A DNA stretch of 64,000 nt from Konateibacter massiliensis (GTDB lineage Bacteria; Bacillota; Clostridia; Lachnospirales; Lachnospiraceae), in assembly GCF_900184995.1 (NCBI RefSeq), contig NZ_LT860098.1, positions 253,001-317,000 of the forward strand, read 5' to 3'. The notes under the pieces are model-generated. The model ran no database searches, was not told the origin of the DNA, and was given only the letters and a program-made list of their open reading frames with translations. Below, piece after piece: positions 42,571 to 51,351 of this stretch. How positions within the stretch are numbered: the stretch's first letter is position 1; the number at the start of each line of letters is the position of its first letter. Both the position numbers and the translations under genes were made by a program.

Positions 42571-45486
42571 CTAACTGACAGTCGTTAATATTTTTTCGGC
42601 TGCCTCCATGCTGAAATAGGTTTTAATATAATCAGGCATGGCAGCTGACATATCATCTAATTCTTTTGTATTTTCATACAGAGAGATAACCGCCTGAGCA
42701 AAGCGTTCTGCTTCATCCTCCACCTTCATCACCCTGTCGTATTCCTGTAAGCCCTGTGCACCGACGCTTGTCGTCACAACCGGAACATGATTGTAAAGTG
42801 CCTCAATTACTTTTCCTTTCATACCTGCTCCAAAACGAAGCGGTACGACGGCAATTCTTGACTGCACATAAATTTCCTCCAGCTCGTCCTCTGTCACAAA
42901 GCCTCTGATTACCACATTCTTGGAAGCAAGGCTTGTGATTTCCTCCGGCGGATTGGAACCAATCACCTGAAATACAATGTCTGGAAATACGCTCAGCACC
43001 TTTGGAAACACTTCTTTGACAAACCAACTGACTGCATCCACATTCGGCGCATGCGCAAATCCACCCACAAACATAAGGTTACCGCGAAGAGATGCCGCTT
43101 TCGGCTTCTTCCTATTTTCACCATCATATACATAGACCGGAATTGCCACTGCCTTTATAGCAGGATTTTCCTTGGCAATCTCCTCTATCTCAAGGTAGGA
43201 CGGGTAATAAACCATATCCGCCTCCTCCATGATAGCATATTCCAACTGCTTCATTTGGTTTGCATGGGCTAACAGAGATTTTTCCCTTGTCAGCCTATAT
43301 TCCTGCATTTCCCTTGCATAATGTAAATCATGCCCATAATAAATTAGTTTTCCCTTAATATTCTCCTTTATAACAGCAAGAAACTTAAAGGTTGTATATG
43401 GACGGCTGGAAAATACAATATCAATGTGTTTTCCATAATCCGCAATCCATTTTTCTATATTTAATAAGTAAAAGCTGCCGGTAAGGACCTCTACTCCTAA
43501 TTGTTCTAAATAGACAGAATAAACCGAATCCGCTTTGAAATCCTCCGGAATAAATTTGACGCAATAGCCCATTTTCTGGAATGTCCTTATATATGCCAGC
43601 GTAGACTTAGATCCTGCATCCTTGTCATATTGCGGTACATAGCGGTCAATAAAAACAGCAATTTTTTTATCCTTGCTTCTGTCCCTCGCCAAAAAGAGGT
43701 CATTTGGATTATCGCACTGTTTTCTTAATTCTTTTGTCCATTTTTCCTTAAATTTTTCTTTGTTTTCAACCTGATACTTCTTGATACCCGACTCAGTGTC
43801 TGTCCCATTTGATATTCCTTCATAGTGAACGACCACTGATTTCGGCTGATACACTACCGTGTAACCTTCCTTTCTCACCGCGAACGCAAGGTCCGTATCC
43901 TCATAATAGGCAGGAGCAAATCGCTCGTCAAAGCCTCCGATTTTCGTCCAGAGCTCTTTTCGTATCATCATGGCTGCACCGGAAATGTAATCCACTTCCT
44001 TCACATAGTTGTACTCCGGCTTATCACTCAAATCGTTTCTGCCATAGTTCCATCCATCGCCGTTACTCCATATAACCCCGCCTGCCTCCTGCAAAATGCC
44101 ATTCGGGTACACAAGCCTGGAGCCTGTTATTCCTATTTTTTCATCCGCTTCCATAAGGGAAACCAAAGGCGTCAGCCAGTCTTTTTCCACTGTTGTGTCA
44201 TTGTTTAAAAACAGGATATAGGTACCTCTTGCATGGCTTGCCGCCTTATTGCAATTTCTAAGAAAGCCTAAATTTTTATCATTTCGTATGACTGTAATAT
44301 TGCTCACATACTTGGATAAATCCTTTGTTCTATCGGTTGATACGTCATCACCGATAATGATTTCATATGGAATTTGGGTTGTGTTTTCTTTGATTGACTT
44401 TAAACATTGATAAGTAAAGTCAAACTGGTTGTAGACAGGTATTACAATCGTCACAACCGGCTTTTCTACAATAGAAAATTCTATTGTTTCAATGTGCTGG
44501 TTTTTTTTTTGAAACAGACCCCTGACAGTTTTCACTGCTTTTACAGGTGCCCGCCCTATTTTATACATCGGATTGGAACGCATTTTTTGAATAATAGCCT
44601 CCAAATCCTGAATATACTTGTCCTTGTCGGATATGGTATTGTCCTTGATATAGCAAAGCTCATTTAAGTGCTCAATATCCTTGTCCTTATCCTGAAGCAG
44701 CTTAAAGCTGCTTATGTCAAAGCCCTCTTCCTCCAGATTATCTCTGGATTTAATCGGCTTTTTATAATTATCCGTATAAATATACTCACGGTTCTTTCCG
44801 TGGGCATAGTGCTGGTAGTGGTCCTCCATATCAAAGTAAATTTCCGCCAATTCCGCTGTAAAGCCGAACTGTGCTAAAAATTCCTCCTCCGACATTGTTT
44901 TCTCCAGATACATCCTATACCTTTGATAAAAGTAGAATACACTTCTGTATTTCAAATAATCAACCGGAACAAGGCAGTCCGCCACCCATTCGCAGTCCAG
45001 CAGATATATTTCGCCGTCTTTTTCAATATAGTTGTCATACTGGCAATCTATATTGGCAGGCTTTACGCCAACACCGTGAACTCCTTTTGCCTCTCCGAAG
45101 ATTTCTTGAAATGTCTCCGATATCTGAAACGCCTCTAAGCACTGCTCCTCAAAGCAAAAAATTCTGTCGTTAATCATCTTTAATTTTTCAATTAAAGCCT
45201 CTTTATTATCAAGCTCTGGAAACAAGGAATCCTGTAAGGTTACCCCGTCTACAAACTCATAAAAAGCAGACCTGCCCTCAATCCTCGGCAGAAGCACCTT
45301 GACTTCCCTTTGCACCTTGCCCAGCTTTTCGGATTTCTCTTTCAGGCTCTCAATGTGAGGAACCGCCTCTTCATTCAGTGCTTTTTTCTCCACATACCGC
45401 ACGCCGTTCTCTTCATAAATACATGTGCTAATCTGATATTTCAGTCTTCTTGTTCTATTGTATTTTACAAATAAGACATTTTTCAT
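42571..45486 (-). CDS. three-domain protein: kinase-like domain + GT2 + GT4 glycosyltransferase
   Basis: This large cytoplasmic protein of 971 residues has three parts. The N-terminus (1-235) looks kinase-like: a beta-3-like Lys in RYVEKKAL, a hinge-like YEFVDGVTLQDSL (75-87), a catalytic-loop-like VKPANIDCQYDN (141-152), and LLDCEW (162-167) in the DFG position. A charged coiled coil (about 265-300) follows. The middle is a GT2 domain (about 340-590; VVTIVIPVYNQFDFTYQCLK, ILFLNNDTTVEKDW, YEDTDLAFAVRKEG). The C-terminus is a GT-B/GT4 domain (about 610-965; VGGFAHAPNVDAVSWFVKEV, VVPLRFGAGMKGKVIEALYN). It probably adds two sugars, with the kinase-like domain possibly phosphorylating the growing chain, as some chain terminators do (inference). 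It follows the methyltransferase gene by 11 bp. Confidence 0.85.
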   Translation of the reverse strand: MKNVLFVKYNRTRRLKYQISTCIYEENGVRYVEKKALNEEAVPHIESLKEKSEKLGKVQREVKVLLPRIEGRSAFYEFVDGVTLQDSLFPELDNKEALIEKLKMINDRIFCFEEQCLEAFQISETFQEIFGEAKGVHGVGVKPANIDCQYDNYIEKDGEIYLLDCEWVADCLVPVDYLKYRSVFYFYQRYRMYLEKTMSEEEFLAQFGFTAELAEIYFDMEDHYQHYAHGKNREYIYTDNYKKPIKSRDNLEEEGFDISSFKLLQDKDKDIEHLNELCYIKDNTISDKDKYIQDLEAIIQKMRSNPMYKIGRAPVKAVKTVRGLFQKKNQHIETIEFSIVEKPVVTIVIPVYNQFDFTYQCLKSIKENTTQIPYEIIIGDDVSTDRTKDLSKYVSNITVIRNDKNLGFLRNCNKAASHARGTYILFLNNDTTVEKDWLTPLVSLMEADEKIGITGSRLVYPNGILQEAGGVIWSNGDGWNYGRNDLSDKPEYNYVKEVDYISGAAMMIRKELWTKIGGFDERFAPAYYEDTDLAFAVRKEGYTVVYQPKSVVVHYEGISNGTDTESGIKKYQVENKEKFKEKWTKELRKQCDNPNDLFLARDRSKDKKIAVFIDRYVPQYDKDAGSKSTLAYIRTFQKMGYCVKFIPEDFKADSVYSVYLEQLGVEVLTGSFYLLNIEKWIADYGKHIDIVFSSRPYTTFKFLAVIKENIKGKLIYYGHDLHYAREMQEYRLTREKSLLAHANQMKQLEYAIMEEADMVYYPSYLEIEEIAKENPAIKAVAIPVYVYDGENRKKPKAASLRGNLMFVGGFAHAPNVDAVSWFVKEVFPKVLSVFPDIVFQVIGSNPPEEITSLASKNVVIRGFVTEDELEEIYVQSRIAVVPLRFGAGMKGKVIEALYNHVPVVTTSVGAQGLQEYDRVMKVEDEAERFAQAVISLYENTKELDDMSAAMPDYIKTYFSMEAAEKILTTVS

Positions 45487-45497
45487 GTTTACCTCCG

Positions 45498-46391
45498 TTA
45501 AGCCTTAGCAAAAATCAAAAAAGAATTGGAAAAATACTCAAATTTCTCATCCTTGCAAAACTGGTCATATACAATATCCTCATCAAACAGCTTAAAACGA
45601 GCTCTGTCATACGCCGCAGACATATTTCGCAAATCTCCTGCCTTTGGCAGATACCCCTCTGCATAAACCGCTGATGGGAGCTTATAATCAGGAACCGGAT
45701 AATAGAACTGACTATCTTCGTAGCCTGCACGTGCAAGCAGCTCCTCTATCTCATTTTTGGAAAAGGTTCTCACGCTGGATACATTTTTATAATTTTCAAT
45801 TCCATCAAATAAATTGCCTGTATGGTCCTCCATCGCGCCTGCAAAATACTTTAAGCCAAATTTATTCTCAATCGCAATAATCAGCTTTCCGCCCGGCTTC
45901 AAGAATTTTTTCACTCGGCGAAGCATTTCCTCATAAGGCTTTGGAGAATTGATGTAGCTGTCCGCATATTCCAACACGCCAATCAGGGTTACATAATCAA
46001 ACTTTTCTGTCAGTTCAATGTCCTCAAAGTTTCCTACCATAATCTCTAAATTGTCGTACTTTTTATTGCGTTCCGCATTAATTGTAGAACGGCGCTTGGA
46101 TAATTCAATACCGACAACCCGCTTTACCTTTTCACAAAAAAGCCCCGATATGGCACCACAGCCCGAGCCGATTTCAAGTACAGTGGCATCTTTCTCGAAG
46201 TCATACCACTCTAAAATATTTTGCCGGATAGGTGAGAGATGATACAAAATAGCCCAGTCATCATCCTGCATCAAGCGCTTTTGTATATCCTCACCGCTTT
46301 TAAAAATTTCTAATATTTTATCTTCCACATCTCCATCGCTATAAAGGTCCTCCCCTTTATAGTAAGTAAGATTTAAAACCTCTTTGTCCAT
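45498..46391 (-). CDS. class I SAM-dependent methyltransferase
   Basis: This 297-residue Rossmann-fold methyltransferase has motif I TVLEIGSGCGAISGLFCE, the acidic end of strand 2 (VVGIELSKRR), motif post-I IMVGNFEDIEL, and motif IV YVTLIGVLEYADSYI, followed by LKPGGKLIIAIENKFGLKYF. The open frame begins at a TTG four codons earlier, but GGAGG ends 5 bases before the ATG at 46391, so that start is used. Coupled with the ABC exporter and the kinase-like/GT protein, it may methylate the polymer end or a sugar, as happens in ABC-exported O-antigens with a methyl or methylphosphate cap. Substrate is inferred from context. Confidence 0.86.
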   Translation of the reverse strand: MDKEVLNLTYYKGEDLYSDGDVEDKILEIFKSGEDIQKRLMQDDDWAILYHLSPIRQNILEWYDFEKDATVLEIGSGCGAISGLFCEKVKRVVGIELSKRRSTINAERNKKYDNLEIMVGNFEDIELTEKFDYVTLIGVLEYADSYINSPKPYEEMLRRVKKFLKPGGKLIIAIENKFGLKYFAGAMEDHTGNLFDGIENYKNVSSVRTFSKNEIEELLARAGYEDSQFYYPVPDYKLPSAVYAEGYLPKAGDLRNMSAAYDRARFKLFDEDIVYDQFCKDEKFEYFSNSFLIFAKA

Positions 46392-46438
46392 TGTTACCTC
46401 CAATCACAGCCTTAAGCCGGTTGCGAGTATCCTCATTC

Positions 46439-47707
46439 CTACTCTTCGTCAAACAAAATCGCTGTATCCATATCATAGACACCCACTGTATTTTTATTTG
46501 AAATAACGCTTATGTTAACCACATCATACATGCGGTCATAGATTACAAATTCACCGTTTTCAAAGCCCGTACAACCAAGAGAAATCAGATAATCCTTTCC
46601 TTGCAGCATCATTTTCTGTGTAAAGGAAATAATGTAAGTTTTTCCTTTCTCACACATTTTTACACCGGTGTTTTCCACCATCGTATTCGTACCTGCAAGC
46701 TCGGTTCCCTTTGTGTCCTTAATGGTAAAAGCAAAAATCGGTTCACTGATCGTTTCGTGAAAAGTAACCTTCATCTTAATACTGAATTCTTTTCCCTTCA
46801 TAATCAGGTTTGTAAGTCTGTCCTGGTCATCAAAAAGTCCGACGTCGGTAATCTCTGCTCTTTTATCTCCATACACATCTTGATTAGGATTGATAGAAAG
46901 CTGGCTCATCCACTTTTTGCTGCTGTCAACCTGAATTGCCGCTGCTTCTGCCGCCTCCACTGTCTTAGCCGGATCATACTGGTTTGCCAGTATTTTCTTG
47001 TACAAATCAACAATGACATTCGGCTTTCCTTCCTCCACGAAGTTACCACGATTTAACAAAATTGCTTTATCGCAGTACTTGATAATACTGCTCATGTCAT
47101 GGGTAACCAAAAGGATGGTTGTTCCCTTTTCTTTAATCTCATTTATTTTATTAAAGCATTTTGCCTGAAAAAACACATCACCGACAGACAACGCTTCATC
47201 TACAATCAATATTTCCGGCTCTACGTTGATTGCCGTTGCAAAGGCAAGGCGCACAAGCATACCGCTTGAGTAAGTTTTTACGGGCTGATGTACAAAATCA
47301 CCGATATCCGCAAACTCCAAAATAGCGGGGATCTTCTCTGTCATCTCTTTTTTCGTAAAGCCCATCATAGTGCCGTTTAAGTATATATTCTCAATACCGG
47401 TGTACTCCATATTAAAACCTGCACCAAGCTCCAGGAGTGCGGAAATCTTTCCGTTGATTTCCACCCTTCCCTCTGTGGGCGTCAACACACCTGTAATTAT
47501 TTTCAAAATAGTTGATTTACCAGAGCCGTTTGTCCCTACGATACCAACGGTCTCTCCCTGCTTTACATCAAAGCTTATATTATTCAAGGCATAGAAGCTC
47601 TTATGATAGACCTTTTTGAAGGGACTAAGCGTCTCCTTCAAACGTTCTATCGGTTTCTCATAAAGCTTATAGACCTTACTTAAATTCTCAATACGAATCG
47701 CAAGCAT
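46439..47707 (-). CDS. polysaccharide ABC transporter ATPase with Wzt-type C-terminal domain
   Basis: This 422-residue protein exports undecaprenyl-linked polysaccharide with the permease encoded 15 bp upstream. The ABC domain is about 1-240: Walker A GTNGSGKS, signature TYSSGMLVRLAFA, Walker B ILIVDEALSVGD and H-loop VTHDMSS. A C-terminal domain of about 150 residues (from about 270; EITDVGLFDDQDRLTNLIMK, then a beta sandwich) resembles Wzt_C, which recognises the modified non-reducing end of the polymer. That implies end-capping before export, matching the neighbouring methyltransferase and kinase-like genes. Teichoic-acid TagH is the alternative family. Confidence 0.93.
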   Translation of the reverse strand: MLAIRIENLSKVYKLYEKPIERLKETLSPFKKVYHKSFYALNNISFDVKQGETVGIVGTNGSGKSTILKIITGVLTPTEGRVEINGKISALLELGAGFNMEYTGIENIYLNGTMMGFTKKEMTEKIPAILEFADIGDFVHQPVKTYSSGMLVRLAFATAINVEPEILIVDEALSVGDVFFQAKCFNKINEIKEKGTTILLVTHDMSSIIKYCDKAILLNRGNFVEEGKPNVIVDLYKKILANQYDPAKTVEAAEAAAIQVDSSKKWMSQLSINPNQDVYGDKRAEITDVGLFDDQDRLTNLIMKGKEFSIKMKVTFHETISEPIFAFTIKDTKGTELAGTNTMVENTGVKMCEKGKTYIISFTQKMMLQGKDYLISLGCTGFENGEFVIYDRMYDVVNISVISNKNTVGVYDMDTAILFDEE

Positions 47708-47722
47708 AACATCTCTTCCTCT

Positions 47723-48535
47723 TTACAATACATCTGCAAAATGGGGTTTTAATTTCTTAAATAACGTAAGCCCCAAAACAAAGGTGACCAGCGTGAAGCA
47801 CCAAAAATACAGGGTGTCACCCGGCAGCTCCCAAAAGCCGACATGGCTGATAAGACTCGCCCTGTATCCCTCCACAACATAATACATCGGGTTTATTTTA
47901 AATACCCACAAATAAGGGTCCAGCTTTCCTTTAAATTGCTCCATCTGAGGATGCCACATAATCGGCGTCGCCCACATGGCAAGCTGCAAACCGATATTTA
48001 CTATCTGAGCCATATCCCGAAACAGTACCGTAATCGATGCCGTAATAAATGATAGCCCAATCAGCAGTATCACCATGCAAAAGGCATAGTAGAACACCTG
48101 CAGCCAGTAAATCGACGGGGTCTTTCCATATAAGAAAAACACAGCCATCATAATAAGTAAAAATATTCCATGTACAAAAATGCATGACACAATCTTTACC
48201 AGCGGTAAAATACTGACCTTGAACACAACCTTTTTTACAAGATAACTGTATTCAAACAGACAGTTGGTAGCATGATTCAACGCCTCGCTAAAAAAGAACC
48301 ACGGAATAATTCCCGGAATAAACCATATGATATAAGGCACATCAATCGGCGGATTACCGCGGAAGGCAACCTGAAACACCAGAAAATAAATGACAATCGT
48401 TACAATGGGTTGCACGAACATCCATGCAACCCCAAAATAAGAACCGACAAATCTTTTTCGAAAGTCTGCAGCTGCCAAGGACATAATAAGTCTTCGTTTA
48501 CCGAAAACGTCTTTTATGCTTTCAATAAAACTCAT
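47723..48535 (-). CDS. polysaccharide ABC transporter permease (Wzm/TagG type)
   Basis: This 270-residue membrane protein has six hydrophobic segments of the ABC-2 type. The N-terminus has MSLAAADFRKRFVGSYFGVA, the family hallmark around VQPIVTIVIYFLVFQVAF, then IIPWFFFSEALNHATNCLFE and later VEGYRASLI. The frame is open 13 codons upstream inside rfbC, but GAGG ahead of the ATG at 48535 indicates the true start, placed 2 bp after the rfbC stop. It forms the export pore with the Wzt-like ATPase encoded next. Confidence 0.93.
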   Translation of the reverse strand: MSFIESIKDVFGKRRLIMSLAAADFRKRFVGSYFGVAWMFVQPIVTIVIYFLVFQVAFRGNPPIDVPYIIWFIPGIIPWFFFSEALNHATNCLFEYSYLVKKVVFKVSILPLVKIVSCIFVHGIFLLIMMAVFFLYGKTPSIYWLQVFYYAFCMVILLIGLSFITASITVLFRDMAQIVNIGLQLAMWATPIMWHPQMEQFKGKLDPYLWVFKINPMYYVVEGYRASLISHVGFWELPGDTLYFWCFTLVTFVLGLTLFKKLKPHFADVL

Positions 48536-48537
48536 CT

Positions 48538-49095
48538 TTAACCTCGTTTCTTCAGTCCCGAAATACCTTCCCACTTTGTATCCTTATCGGAAATGATAAG
48601 CTCCATTCCCTCCGGTATCGGCCATTCAACACCGATTTCAGGATCACTCCAAAGGATTCCCCCTTCGTCATTCGGGTGATAAAAATCTGTACATTTATAT
48701 GCAAATTCTGCACTTTCAGAGAGAACTAAAAAGCCATGTGCAAAGTTTTTCGGAATAAAGAACTGCTTTTTGTTCTCAGCAGACAGGATAACGCCAAACC
48801 ACTTTCCGTACGTCTTTGACCCCTCTCTTAAATCCACTGCAACGTCAAACACTTCTCCACTTACCACACGAACAAGCTTGTCCTGAGGAAACTCCTTTTG
48901 GAAATGAAGACCACGCAGCACACCTTTTTTGGAGCCTGACTGATTGTCCTGAACAAACTGGCAATCAATTCCTGCTTCCACAAAATCATTCCGGTTGTAT
49001 GTCTCTACAAAATATCCTCTCTCATCTCCAAATACAGTAGGCTCAATTACCTTTAAGCCCTCTATCTCACATGTTGTAACTTTAATTTTTCCCAT
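48538..49095 (-). CDS. rfbC: dTDP-4-dehydrorhamnose 3,5-epimerase
   Basis: This 185-residue cupin-type epimerase performs the third step of dTDP-L-rhamnose synthesis. Family motifs: GYFVETYNRNDF, NQSGSKKGVLRGLHFQKE with the active-site His, DVAVDLREGSKTYGKWFGV, and FIPKNFAHGFLVLSE, then YKCTDFYHP with the Tyr and SDPEIGVEWP. Length as expected. It lies 18 bp after rfbA. An rfbD reductase gene, needed for the last step, is not in this window. Confidence 0.97.
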   Translation of the reverse strand: MGKIKVTTCEIEGLKVIEPTVFGDERGYFVETYNRNDFVEAGIDCQFVQDNQSGSKKGVLRGLHFQKEFPQDKLVRVVSGEVFDVAVDLREGSKTYGKWFGVILSAENKKQFFIPKNFAHGFLVLSESAEFAYKCTDFYHPNDEGGILWSDPEIGVEWPIPEGMELIISDKDTKWEGISGLKKRG

Positions 49096-49113
49096 CTCTA
49101 AAGCCTCTCTTTT

Positions 49114-49983
49114 CTACAATCCGTTTGCAACATCCATCAAATATTGTCCGTATGCCGTCTTAAGCAGCGGCTGGGCAAGGTTGATGAGCTGCGTTTTATC
49201 AATAAAGCCTCGCTTATAGGCAATTTCCTCAATACAGGAAATATACAAGCCCTGGCGTTTCTGGAATGCCGCCACAAAGTCAGCCGCATCAAGAAGCTGA
49301 TCATGACTTCCTGTATCAAGCCATGCAAATCCTCTTCCCAGTGTCTCCACGCTTAAGGTCTGTCTCTTTAAATATTCGTTGTTTACACTTGTTATTTCAA
49401 TTTCTCCTCTTGCAGAAGGCTTTACATTTTTAGCGATATCCACAACATCATTGTCATAGAAATATAAACCCGGAACCGCATAATTGGATTTTGGATTCTC
49501 CGGTTTTTCCTCGATGGACAGTGCTTTGCCGTTTTCATCAAATTCCACAACACCGTATTCTCTCGGATCCTTTACATAGTAACCAAAAATAGTAGCACCT
49601 GTTTCTCTTTCTGCCGCTTTCTTTAATACATCTGAAAAGCTCTGTCCGTAGAAAATATTGTCTCCAAGTACAAGCGCAACTTTATCCTTCCCAATAAACT
49701 TCTCACCTACTATAAATGCATCCGCAAGTCCTCTCGGTGTCTCTTGAACGGCGTAAGACATGTTAAGTCCCAACTGCTCTCCTGTACCGAAAAGTTCTTC
49801 AAACACCGGCAAATCTCTCGGTGTCGAAATAATCAAAATATCTTTGATTCCCGCAAGCATTAAGGTTGACAACGGATAGTAAATCATCGGTTTATCATAA
49901 ACTGGCATAATCTGCTTTGAAATTGCTTTTGTAAGTGGATATAGGCGCGTTCCGGAACCACCTGCTAATATAATTCCCTTCAT
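49114..49983 (-). CDS. rfbA: glucose-1-phosphate thymidylyltransferase
   Basis: This 289-residue enzyme makes dTDP-glucose from glucose-1-phosphate and dTTP, the first step of the rhamnose route. Motifs: [20 protein letters not shown] (nucleotide loop), [24 protein letters not shown] with the metal Asp, [37 protein letters not shown], and [17 protein letters not shown]. All catalytic residues are present and the length is typical. It lies about 100 bp after rfbB, with a small hairpin in the gap, and 18 bp before rfbC. Confidence 0.98.
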   Translation of the reverse strand: MKGIILAGGSGTRLYPLTKAISKQIMPVYDKPMIYYPLSTLMLAGIKDILIISTPRDLPVFEELFGTGEQLGLNMSYAVQETPRGLADAFIVGEKFIGKDKVALVLGDNIFYGQSFSDVLKKAAERETGATIFGYYVKDPREYGVVEFDENGKALSIEEKPENPKSNYAVPGLYFYDNDVVDIAKNVKPSARGEIEITSVNNEYLKRQTLSVETLGRGFAWLDTGSHDQLLDAADFVAAFQKRQGLYISCIEEIAYKRGFIDKTQLINLAQPLLKTAYGQYLMDVANGL

Positions 49984-50022
49984 CTTTCAATCCTCCATCT
50001 TTCTGCTTTAAAACATATGATA

Positions 50023-50052
50023 GGCAGTACCCAGAATTTCATAGATACTGCC
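50023..50052 (-). other. intercistronic hairpin between rfbB and rfbA
   Basis: GGCAGTA and TACTGCC pair over 7 bp around a 16-base loop. No T-run follows, so it is probably an RNA-processing or stabilising structure rather than a terminator. Confidence 0.35.
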
Positions 50053-50081
50053 GTTTCTGTTTTTATTTTTGAAAAGTAATA

Positions 50082-51173
50082 TTACTTTCCTTCCTCTTGT
50101 GTATACATATCCTTGTAGTATTTCTGATAGTCACCGCTTGTCACGTTTTTAAGCCAGTCCTCATTCTCAAAATACCATTTGATTGTAAGCTTGATGCCAT
50201 CCTTAAACATGGTCTCCGGATACCAGCCGATTTCTTCCTTTATCTTATCCGGTGCAATTGCATAACGCATATCATGACCTTTTCTGTCTTCCACATAGGT
50301 AATCAAATCCTTGCTCACAAGCTTTCTTCTCTCGTCATTTTCTGGAAGCATTTCCTGTAAGGTCTCCAGAATAATATTAATAATCTCAATATTCTGCTTT
50401 TCATTGTGTCCGCCGATATTGTAGCGTTCACCGATTTTTCCGTTTTCCTGAACCATATCGATTGCCTTTGCATGATCATCCACATAGAGCCAGTCTCTTA
50501 CGTTTGTTCCTGTACCGTATACCGGAAGCTTCTTTCCCTGTAAGGCATTGTTGATAATAAGCGGAATCAGCTTCTCCGGGAACTGGTAAGGTCCATAGTT
50601 GTTGCTGCAGTTTGTAATATTTGCAGGAAACTTATAAGTATCCACATATGCCTTTACAAGCATATCAGAGGATGCTTTACTTGCTGAATACGGGCTGTGA
50701 GGATCAATTGGGGTTGTCTCATAGAAGAATGTTCCTTCCTCTTCCAAAGAGCCATATACCTCGTCTGTGGAAACATGAAGGAATTTCTTGCCTTCCTTAA
50801 AGCTTCCGTCCTCCAGAAGCCATGCGTTTTTCGCTGCATTCAGCATAACGAGAGTACCTAGTACGTTGGTCTGTACAAATACCTCCGGATTTTTAATACT
50901 TCTGTCTACATGACTTTCTGCCGCAAAATGAACAACTCTGTCAATATCATTTTCCGCAAAAATTTTCTCAATTGCCTCTTTATCACAAATGTCCGCTTTC
51001 ACAAAGGTATAGTTTTCTCTTTCCTCTACGCCCTTTAAATTTTCCAGATTGCCGGCATAGGTTAATACGTCCACGTTAATAATACGAATCTCATTGTTAT
51101 ACTTCTTAAACATATAGTGTATATAGTTTGAACCGATAAAACCAGCTCCGCCTGTTACCAGATATGTTCTCAT
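50082..51173 (-). CDS. rfbB: dTDP-glucose 4,6-dehydratase
   Basis: This 363-residue short-chain dehydrogenase-type enzyme converts dTDP-glucose to the 4-keto-6-deoxy sugar. Motifs: NAD loop TGGAGFIGSNYIHYM (about 7-21), VVHFAAESHVDRSI, the Thr-Asp-Glu site VSTDEVYGSL, the catalytic YSASKAS, and NCSNNYGPYQFPEKLIPLII. The length matches. It is the first gene of the long polysaccharide operon: a promoter and three hairpins lie immediately upstream, and almost all genes down to 26922 follow in the same direction with small gaps. Confidence 0.98.
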   Translation of the reverse strand: MRTYLVTGGAGFIGSNYIHYMFKKYNNEIRIINVDVLTYAGNLENLKGVEERENYTFVKADICDKEAIEKIFAENDIDRVVHFAAESHVDRSIKNPEVFVQTNVLGTLVMLNAAKNAWLLEDGSFKEGKKFLHVSTDEVYGSLEEEGTFFYETTPIDPHSPYSASKASSDMLVKAYVDTYKFPANITNCSNNYGPYQFPEKLIPLIINNALQGKKLPVYGTGTNVRDWLYVDDHAKAIDMVQENGKIGERYNIGGHNEKQNIEIINIILETLQEMLPENDERRKLVSKDLITYVEDRKGHDMRYAIAPDKIKEEIGWYPETMFKDGIKLTIKWYFENEDWLKNVTSGDYQKYYKDMYTQEEGK

Positions 51174-51230
51174 GATAATTCCTCCACTGATAATTTATAA
51201 TTTATTTTGTTGCATACTTGAAACAATTAT

Positions 51231-51294
51231 GTGAATTACTCCGTAATTCACGCTATATCCCCATTCGGGGGTATAATGTCTAGCGACATTATAC
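51231..51294 (-). promoter_or_regulatory. three consecutive hairpins in the rfbB leader
   Basis: GTGAATTAC/GTAATTCAC (51231-51251, loop TCC), CCCC/GGGG (51259-51270) and GTATAATGTC/GACATTATAC (51271-51294, loop TAGC) are each perfect. They follow the promoter directly, so they would lie in the 5' RNA of the polysaccharide operon. The last also contains the -10 box. Confidence 0.75.
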
Positions 51295-51316
51295 CATTAT
51301 AAGGCAAATGCTTCAA
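51288..51316 (-). promoter_or_regulatory. sigma-A promoter of the polysaccharide operon
   Basis: Minus strand: -35 TTGAAG (51316-51311), 17-bp spacer ending TGG, -10 TATAAT (51293-51288). The leader to rfbB is about 110 bases. Confidence 0.78.
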
Positions 51317-51351
51317 GAAATATTTTTGTATGCGCATTCGTGGCTATCGCT

